NCBI GenBank assembly: GCA_027625915.1
Contig: JANTQA010000023.1
Span: forward strand, 12,524,001-12,588,000
Reading direction: 5' to 3'
Length of the DNA: 64,000 bases
Source: Anaeramoeba flamelloides
Lineage: Eukaryota > Metamonada > Anaeramoebidae
A program made the position numbers and the translations under genes. Positions 58,101 to 64,000 of this stretch are shown here, one piece after another (position 1 is the stretch's first letter; each line of letters starts with the position of its first letter). The notes beneath the pieces were generated by a model. That model had not been told where the DNA came from. It did not search any database and worked only from the letters and a program-made list of their open reading frames with translations.

Positions 58101-60847
58101 ATAAAAGTAAATATAATGAAAAGTATAAGAATAAACAAAAAAAATACGCAGATAAAGAAATAAATAACAGAAGGGGAAGGGGAAGGGGAAAGAGAAGGGA
58201 AATGGAAAGAGAAAGAGAAAGGGAAATGAAAAGAGAAAGAGAAATGGAAAGAGAAAGAGAAAGAGAAATGGAAAGGAGAAGGGAAAGGAGAAGGGAAAAG
58301 GCGAGGAACAAAGTAAATACAAAGAATTACAATTTCAAAACAAATTATCAGTCTCCAAAATTAAAAAGAAAAGATAAGAGAAAGAAAAGAATTGAGATAA
58401 TTAACCCAAATAAGAAAAAATACTTCAAATCAAGTAAACTTTTAACCTTTTGGGATAATATTAAAAAAAATCCAACACAGGCAGCAATTTTTGAAAAATA
58501 TTTATTTTTAAATACCTTTGATGAATGGGCTAATTGCATAAAAATTACCAATCATCCTCTCGAGAAAATCATTTCCAAAGAACAAACAATTTTCCAATAT
58601 GCACTTATTGATGCTATCAAATATACTATTATTGGTGAATATAATATGAACATCTATATTAAAAAAAAGGGAGATGAGAAATATTACCCAGCAAATATGA
58701 TTATAAATAAACAAAATATTATTATTAGGAATAAAAGGATAACATTTCTGAAAGAAGACTGGGAAAATTATTTCAAGATCGGGATTCCATCTGGGAATAT
58801 TAATTTTTTTTTCTTGATTCATTCAAAAGATCAATTTTTTTTCATCATTCGAACAAAATCGCAGCAGAAGCAAAGAGTATTAATTTTTTTATTTTTAATA
58901 TTTAAAATGTCGCATGGAAAAGACTACCGGATTGGAAACAATGAAAAAGTTGATAGAATTGATCCTAATTATTTAAATTCAAATATATTACCACCATTAT
59001 TGCAACCAAAGAAGAAAAAAATTTTAGATAATATTTGCTCTTATTCATATTGGAAAAGTCAAATTGTAAAAAGAAAAATTACATTTAAACAAATTGCCAA
59101 ATATTATTATTCAAATTTAAAAAATAAAAATACCAATAAAAAGTTCAAGAATACAGGTAAAGGCAAAATGTATTTTTTGTGCTATTTATTAGCAAATTAC
59201 CAATTGCCCTTTATTTCTTGTATTGTATCACTTTCTCATCAAAGGGTGAGTATTCAAACAACAGACAAAAATATTATCAAAGTGGTCCCATTTAATCCCA
59301 CTTTCTTAATCAAAAGATCACCCAAGGACCCTAAGGTTTTACAAATTACGAGTAAATATATTTTCAATCCAAACCCTGAGCGCAATTTAAACAAAAAACC
59401 AAATTATAAGGATAAAAAAACTTCGATTTATTTAATAATCAATTCTCTTGAAGAATGTGAATTGATTTATCAAACCATTAAATTATTTTCAGAAAAATTT
59501 TTATTACAAATGAATAATTATCCATTGGAAGTTAGTAGTAGAGGAAGGATCGGGGAGAAGGAAAGGTATGAGAATAAAAAAAAATGGGACAAACGAGAAA
59601 GTTCGATGGGGTATAAAAGGAATAAACACGAGTATAGAAAAGATGGAGAAAGTGGGGAGAAGAGGATTGAAGAAACGAACCATAGAGAAAAGAAGAAATG
59701 GGGAAGAGGAGAAAGGGTAAAAGAACAGAGAGGAAAAGAACAAAGAGGAAAAGAACAGAGAGGAAAAGAACAGAGAGGGGAAATGAAAAGAAAAAATGGA
59801 AAAGAAAAATACACCCAAAAAGAAATGAAAAAATTAAACGAAATGGAAAGGCAATTAAAACATAAAAAAAAAGAAATGGAAAAAGAAAAAATGAAAAATA
59901 AAAATCTTAAAATGAAATTAAAATTTGAAAAAAAGCATCGGGACTTTGAAAATTTTAATAAAAGTGCAAAAATGAAAAAGAATAGACTTCAAAAAATGGA
60001 CAATCTCAGCTATTCGTCTGGAGATGAATTTGAAAAATTAGTAGATAACGAATTTTTAAAATTAGAAAAAAGTGGACAATTTACCTTTACGCATACAAAC
60101 CCCCAAATTAATAAAGCCTATGGACTGCAAACGAGCTCAGATTCAGATGGAGGGATGGAATTTAACGAAGTGTTAGAATCGATTGTTAAAGATGAGGTAG
60201 CATACAGCACAGATAGCGGGGAAAGCGAGGATGGATATAATTTTTCAGATGATTACGAAATACCGATATCCGATAGCAGTAGCGATAGTAGTGGCAACGG
60301 TAATAATGTGAAAAAAAGAGGCACGTTCAAAAAAAAGAAGAAGAAGGGTAAAGATATTGATGAAGATGATTCTGAATTTGAAATCATAATTGAAAGTCCA
60401 AAGAAAATTGTTAAGAAAAGTAAAAAAAATATTAAAGATAAAAATGATGAGGATGATAATATTCACGATCTTTTTTATGATATAAGTCAGAAGAAAATTA
60501 CTCCAAATATCGATGAAAAAAATGTTGACAAAAAGGATGAAAATGTTAATCATAATGATGGTGATGAAGATGATGATGATGATTATAATGATTTTGATGA
60601 TTTTGATGATTTTGATGATGATGATGATGATGATGATAACAATGGTGATCATGAGAACGAACTTGTTGAAGATGATAAGAATACTGTGAAAAGTGAAGAA
60701 GAAGATGAAGATGAATTGGATATTAATGAATATGAAGAATTGGAAAAATTAAAAGAACAATATGGTGAATTGGAACAAGAAGTTGTTGAAGTTTTATCAT
60801 CACAGGATGATGGCGATGACGACAGTTCAGACACACTTGAATTTTAA
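55133..60847 (+). CDS. CH-domain, coiled-coil, PH-like scaffold protein
   Basis: Single exon from ATG at 55133, 1904 residues. Residues ~48-157 form a calponin-homology-like domain: SINLVNLLNCIYPTSKIQ, SENINCFLRTLVQDF, TIIFLKDIVSYFG. Residues ~305-720 are a Glu/Gln/Lys coiled coil made of five near-identical 85-residue repeats (EEREKELDQQEKEM, RELELREHELELEEKQ, ELLLQE..L). An acidic and Ser-rich part follows, then an Arg/Glu run (~1012-1059). Two PH-like segments lie at ~1105-1265 and ~1340-1470 (INFFFLIHSKDQFFFIIRTK; TSIYLIINSLEECELIYQTI). A basic KEQRGKEQRG repeat and a long Asp/Glu tail finish the protein. No motor or enzyme motif is seen. By analogy with other CH proteins it may link actin or microtubules to membranes. 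It is likely homologous in plan to the gene at 23-29.5 kb. Confidence 0.7.
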   Translation: MSNVQNNKKRTLVYQQPTSTRGSSSVQGVGKSTTIKLQKLHEQLSDKLQREANSFLYHTINYQISNLSNSQVIDSINLVNLLNCIYPTSKIQVVETSFEQVLQSENINCFLRTLVQDFDYQTNLLFTLSGLINRNPRDKLNLTKTIIFLKDIVSYFGTKRNSGLEIREIYISGKEKNRVLGIDFDQEIAKGEGVYKNKFYEDKQDKFLLSLENIPKRDRNWLNQLIEQYTTKESKFKLPKFLKVSSRDLIGELLLRIMENKQRRIEKINEMKYKIKKETAKKVRIEEREKEHRQKGERKRQLQEKLKLLEEREKELDQQEKEMGLLELQNRDQYKQLHFARMRELELREHELELEEKQFEQELLLQESQLRQTQETEQEQQLKTLEIKRKIEQLEEREKELDLQEKELDQQEKEMSFLELQNRDHYKKSYFARMRELELREHELELEEKQFEQELLLQESQLRQTQETEQEQQLKKLELKGKVEQIQQKEKELDQKQKEITLLELKKQDKLKQLHIIKMTELELKQQELEIQEKHYQQELLLREKQLQQTQETEQEKQLKKLELKGKVEQIQQKEKELDQKQKEMALLELKKQDKLKKMHFIKMKELELQQQELEIQEKRYQQELLLREKQLQSNQGIEQEKQLKKIQFIEKIEQLEEREKELNQKQKEMDLLELKKQEELKQSQFIKMKELELQQQELEIKEKQFQRDFYFRQQKLQMEHQQQMEELNVQEQEIQLQGIKIKKDKINNIEQQELQLINIQGHDQLQKDAIESESEQILNEEEISNTDLRNYAKEKIIGKERSSMNYKINSNINNDDEDDNYIHLENSNNQQQENIKIGNANTKKVDHDHQSESESEFELEFESETKPEPEPILGLETNSEIDDLSSVTFSSDHSLDEEPENSSEHSASNNEFIEYQINRKSNFSSNKKHIKRKLKTPKKEKRVEKIIFRSNLAHVSRSGEENESKSKKKIKISKFNFQSERKHNKNRHNKSKYNEKYKNKQKKYADKEINNRRGRGRGKRREMEREREREMKREREMEREREREMERRRERRREKARNKVNTKNYNFKTNYQSPKLKRKDKRKKRIEIINPNKKKYFKSSKLLTFWDNIKKNPTQAAIFEKYLFLNTFDEWANCIKITNHPLEKIISKEQTIFQYALIDAIKYTIIGEYNMNIYIKKKGDEKYYPANMIINKQNIIIRNKRITFLKEDWENYFKIGIPSGNINFFFLIHSKDQFFFIIRTKSQQKQRVLIFLFLIFKMSHGKDYRIGNNEKVDRIDPNYLNSNILPPLLQPKKKKILDNICSYSYWKSQIVKRKITFKQIAKYYYSNLKNKNTNKKFKNTGKGKMYFLCYLLANYQLPFISCIVSLSHQRVSIQTTDKNIIKVVPFNPTFLIKRSPKDPKVLQITSKYIFNPNPERNLNKKPNYKDKKTSIYLIINSLEECELIYQTIKLFSEKFLLQMNNYPLEVSSRGRIGEKERYENKKKWDKRESSMGYKRNKHEYRKDGESGEKRIEETNHREKKKWGRGERVKEQRGKEQRGKEQRGKEQRGEMKRKNGKEKYTQKEMKKLNEMERQLKHKKKEMEKEKMKNKNLKMKLKFEKKHRDFENFNKSAKMKKNRLQKMDNLSYSSGDEFEKLVDNEFLKLEKSGQFTFTHTNPQINKAYGLQTSSDSDGGMEFNEVLESIVKDEVAYSTDSGESEDGYNFSDDYEIPISDSSSDSSGNGNNVKKRGTFKKKKKKGKDIDEDDSEFEIIIESPKKIVKKSKKNIKDKNDEDDNIHDLFYDISQKKITPNIDEKNVDKKDENVNHNDGDEDDDDDYNDFDDFDDFDDDDDDDDNNGDHENELVEDDKNTVKSEEEDEDELDINEYEELEKLKEQYGELEQEVVEVLSSQDDGDDDSSDTLEF
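56057..57290 (+). repeat. Five tandem 255-bp coding repeats
   Basis: Unit starts (at the TTAGAAGAA-type motif) are spaced 255 bp apart, except that the second unit has a 21-bp in-frame extra (one more ELDLQEK). The first two units are almost identical over their second halves, as are the third and fourth. This indicates recent unit-level duplication or gene conversion. Confidence 0.85.
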
Positions 60848-61350
60848 TTTCAAAGCAATAATAAACATTAGAATAACAAATATTTATTATTGTTTAAAAT
60901 AAATTTTATAATTATTTCATTTTATAATATTGTTTTTTCTTTTTTATTAACTAAATATGATAAAAAATATTTAAAAAAATCATTCACCACAAATCTTTGC
61001 CCAAAAAATTCTAGATTATTTTCAATTAATTATTTCGATAAGATAGACATAGTTTCTAATGTTTTTTTTTATTTTTTTAATTGAAATTTTGATTAAATAT
61101 CTTGAATTACGCTTATTACCCTGACATTTAATATTTATTGTTCAATTATATTAATTACTATTTTCCAAGAATATTTCATAGATCAATGTTTTGAAAAAAT
61201 GAAGAAATATATCTTCGAAATTTTATTTTGGTTAATATTAAATTAACATTTAATTTTTTATTTTATATTTTTTTTTTTTTTTTCTGACTAAACAGAGTAA
61301 TTGAAGATTTTTATTTCAATTTTAGTATAATGATTATAAAATGGTGATTT

Positions 61351-61536
61351 TGAAATAAAAGACCAATAATCAATAAAAGCACAATATTAGAAAATCGCAA
61401 TATTCGATAAAATTTATGATAAACTTTCTCAAATCGTCGTATATGAAATAAGAGACCAATAATCAATAAAAGCACCATATTGGATATATAATCTCAATAT
61501 TCTATAAAATACCAGTGTTCTTTAAAAGTATGGTTT
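61351..61536. repeat. Tandem duplication, 93-bp period
   Basis: 'agaccaataatcaataaaag' occurs at 61359 and again 93 bp later, followed in both copies by related CACMATATT and ATAAAAT motifs. Confidence 0.7.
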
Positions 61537-63280
61537 ATTGACAAAAATCCTACTAGTTGATATTTTATTGTGTTAACAGAATTAATATCATTATAATTGT
61601 TTATAACATTTGCAATAATAGAATCAGCAGGAATTTTTTTCAAAGAAACAGTTTTTTGTTTGATCAAAAAACAGATCTTGAAAAAATAATATTAATAAAT
61701 ATACGTTTTGATGATAACATATATTATCACAATATTAACAATAAACTCACAGTCATATTAAAAAAATCTTGATTAGTCCTACTTTATTATGAAAAATCAA
61801 GAAATCACAATAATCCACATTATTATTCCACTTTATAAAAATTCCCCAAAAAATGTAAAATTATTTTTATGAAATCAACTTAATAAAAATCTCCTTATTT
61901 CGAAAAATGTCTTGAAACTTTTACAATATATTTAACTGCGTAAAAAAGTGTTTTAAATTGTTTGAAATGGTTGTAAAGTGCCTCAAGTGTTAGGAAGGTA
62001 TGGAAGACCTTACGTTTTATAAAAGACATTGGATTAATCTCATTAAAAAAATATATTCTTTTCCTTATTTTTTCAGTTACAAAATATCAAATCTAGAGTG
62101 AATTTTATGATCAAACTAATAATCATCCATTTCAGCAATACACTTAAATATAAAATATGTAAGTTTTTTTTTTTTTGAAATGGGTTATTACCTATACATA
62201 AGTTAAATAACCAAATATAAGAATAAACAATTATTTTCTTTCTTATTGGTGATTGATCAAACAAAAGCCTCTAAGCTCTAGTTGAGTTTTTTGTCCAATA
62301 CAAAGATACTCAAAGAAGAAGAAGAAGAAGAATTATTCAAACAATCTGAATAATTGATAATAATGTGACTGAGTTGTTTAGAATGCTTTTGAACAGTTAT
62401 CCAACCCTTTTCAGCTTTCATAGAATATTTAAAATGTTTTCACCAATGATTACATTCTTTACAGAAAACTTGAAGTGTAAGTTGTTATCGAAGGTCTTTT
62501 ATTCAAAGTAATTTATATCACCACAATTGACTGAGTTATTATTTATTTACCTCTTTATTTATAACGTATTTTGATTCAAAGGAAAGATAGATCTGTTTGT
62601 CAACCAAATCAAAATTAAAAAAATACTAGAAAACTCTTTGATCTTGTCTTTGATTGAATCTAGAATCTTTTTTGTTATTTTTTTAAATGAATAATTTTTT
62701 TTTCCAAGAATCTATTTTTTCATCCAAAAAAATTTTTCTTTTTTTTAATCTTTTTGAATTACCTTAAAATCATCAACTATTATATCAAGCTTTAATTTAT
62801 ATCACAATATTTTGAAATTTATTACAATTTTTTAGAGAATCTCACGATTTATCATATTATAGCGATAATTTTATACAATATCATGATTTGATAAAAATAT
62901 CACGATTTGATAAAAATGAATGCAATTTTTGAATTTTTATCATAACTTAACTAAGATATCTTCAAATCCTCTAATAAATAACAAATCACAATTAAATAAT
63001 ACTAAATTCAATCATAAAAAAAAAATGTGCAATAATTTTGAAAATTAAAATCGAAAATAATTAGAGATTTTGATCTTGTAATCATCTTTTATTACAATTT
63101 ATAAAAAATTTTTATTGTGGAATTTATATTTTAAAAATAAATATTTTTAAATTAAGGAATCTAAATATAAAAGAGAATAATATATAGATTGATAAATAGA
63201 TAAAAAAAAATATAAATTGAAATCTAAAAAATAAAAAAGGAGGTAGTTATCAATATCATTATTAATAAAAGATATGTTGA

Positions 63281-63330
63281 TATATCTATCTATCTATCTA
63301 TCTATCTGTCTATATATATATATATATATT
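63281..63330. repeat. (TCTA)n and (TA)n microsatellite
   Basis: About seven TCTA/ATCT units followed by ten TA units, 30 bp beyond the IWS1 stop codon. Confidence 0.9.
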
Positions 63331-63359
63331 AAAATATAAGTATAAATAATAAAAAAAAC

Positions 63360-64000
63360 TTATTTTCTTTTTATTGTGTTTTGATTTGATCTTCTTCTAT
63401 TAAATAATCTGACTTGCTTTTTATGATATCTTCTTCTTCTTTCTTGCTCTTCTTCTGTGGGAAGAATGCCAACCTTTGGACATTTGGTAAAATTGTATCG
63501 AGCTCTTTGAGGCATTTTTGGATGATTTATTCCATGATCTAAATTTCTTTCTGTAATTCTTCTTTTTTTTTTTTGATTTCGCTCTTGAACTGCCTTTTCA
63601 ATTCCACCAGAAAAGTTCAGAGTATTATTTGGAATTATTTCATCATCGATTTCTCCTCTTTTATTTTGTAACTGCTTTGATGATGAAGTTTTTTTTTCAT
63701 TTAATGATTCTGGGTTGGTGGGTTGGAAATCGCGATAGTTTGAACTGAGCGCCAAAATTTGTCTAAACCATGTATTTACGAGGCGTGAAGCGATTGTTTT
63801 GATCTGTTGTGTCTCTCTTTTGCTATGTGACAATTTCCGAACAACTTTACCAATACCACTTTTCACCAAATCGTAATCTCCGATTTCCAATTGCTCAACA
63901 ATTTCGAGGCATCGTAGCTTTAAGGAATTGTTTGGCCGGGCACCGTTAGGCAGCGGCTCGAGCCACCGTTTCAGTTCGCCAATGATCCCTTGATCAAGAA
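63360..64000 (-). CDS. IWS1: IWS1/SPN1 transcription elongation factor (C-terminal part, cut by window edge)
   Basis: 212 residues are visible; the 5' part lies beyond 64000 and the frame is open to the edge (LDQGIIGELKRWLEPLPNGA). The match to the IWS1/SPN1 core (TFIIS N-terminal/LW fold) is strong: ELKRWLEPLPNGARPN, CLEIVEQL, SGIGKVVRKLSHSKRETQQI, ASRLVNTWFRQI, LSSNYRDF, then the post-domain PQRARYNF basic motif. IWS1 binds SPT6 and the elongating RNA polymerase II complex and helps couple chromatin and mRNA export. The C-terminal tail is short and basic (RRRRYHKKQVRLFNRRRS), as in family members. A start inside the window would remove conserved residues, so the gene is called 5'-partial. 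Confidence 0.93.
   Translation of the reverse strand, partial: LDQGIIGELKRWLEPLPNGARPNNSLKLRCLEIVEQLEIGDYDLVKSGIGKVVRKLSHSKRETQQIKTIASRLVNTWFRQILALSSNYRDFQPTNPESLNEKKTSSSKQLQNKRGEIDDEIIPNNTLNFSGGIEKAVQERNQKKKRRITERNLDHGINHPKMPQRARYNFTKCPKVGILPTEEEQERRRRYHKKQVRLFNRRRSNQNTIKRK

Larger units (their letters stand above)
60848..63359. other. Intergenic spacer (convergent 3' ends)
   Basis: Lies between the 3' ends of the CH/coiled-coil gene (+) and the IWS1 gene (-). It contains a 93-bp tandem duplication (61351-61536) and a (TCTA)n/(TA)n tract near the IWS1 stop. No gene is supported. Confidence 0.65.

Noticed and set aside
58059-58322. Frames rich in Phe/Ser/Leu opposite KEKE or ERER coding tracts, also at 4826-7579, 26612-28721 and 59504-59818
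   Set aside because: They are antisense shadows of repetitive coding sequence in the real genes.
1-64000. tRNA, rRNA, snRNA or CRISPR
   Set aside because: No B-box-like GGTTCGAATCC, no U6 ACAGAGA core and no regularly spaced short direct repeats with unique spacers were seen. Covariance-model searches would be needed to exclude diverged RNAs.

Overview
This window is nuclear DNA from a very AT-rich, gene-poor unicellular eukaryote. The evidence is five genes with GT-AG spliceosomal introns, use of the standard code, eukaryote-specific proteins (SEC61 gamma, uL5/RPL11, IWS1, a PIAS-type SP-RING protein, a GRIP golgin), and long Asn/Gln/Lys/Glu low-complexity tracts. The style (huge KEKE/NENE/KTKT proteins, CH and PH-like scaffolds, long A/T-only spacers) fits a free-living amoeboid protist such as Anaeramoeba or an amoebozoan. 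That placement is a guess from style, not a phylogenetic result.

Layout: 1-4.76 kb is repeat-filled spacer. A two-exon GRIP-domain golgin lies at 4.77-8.25 kb (-). A PIAS-like SUMO-ligase candidate lies at 12.06-14.29 kb (+). SEC61 gamma, in two exons, lies at 20.00-20.35 kb (-). A giant CH-domain protein with about ten tandem PH-like modules lies at 23.03-29.50 kb (-); its first exon is unresolved. RPL11 (two exons) is at 33.70-34.54 kb (+). A Cys-rich signal-peptide/TM protein (two exons) is at 40.73-41.68 kb (+). A ubiquitin-like plus PH-like protein is at 46.57-49.68 kb (-). A CH plus coiled-coil plus PH-like protein is at 55.13-60.85 kb (+). The C-terminal part of IWS1/SPN1 runs off the right edge at 63.36 kb (-).

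Three of the nine genes are large proteins that pair a small N-terminal domain (CH or ubiquitin-like) with long low-complexity linkers and C-terminal PH-like folds. They look like members of one expanded family of cytoskeleton/membrane scaffolds. The other genes are housekeeping or unrelated and form no operon-like system.

The spacers are dominated by short DNA-transposon-like repeats found by eye: eight copies of a ~195-bp near-palindrome flanked by TA, two inverted ~590-bp TIR elements, a ~480-bp Tc1/mariner-type MITE inserted into one copy of a duplicated segment, an element nested in another repeat plus its internally deleted derivative, three copies of a fold-back repeat, and an ~870-bp palindrome. 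No transposase gene was recognised. No tRNA, rRNA or CRISPR was seen.
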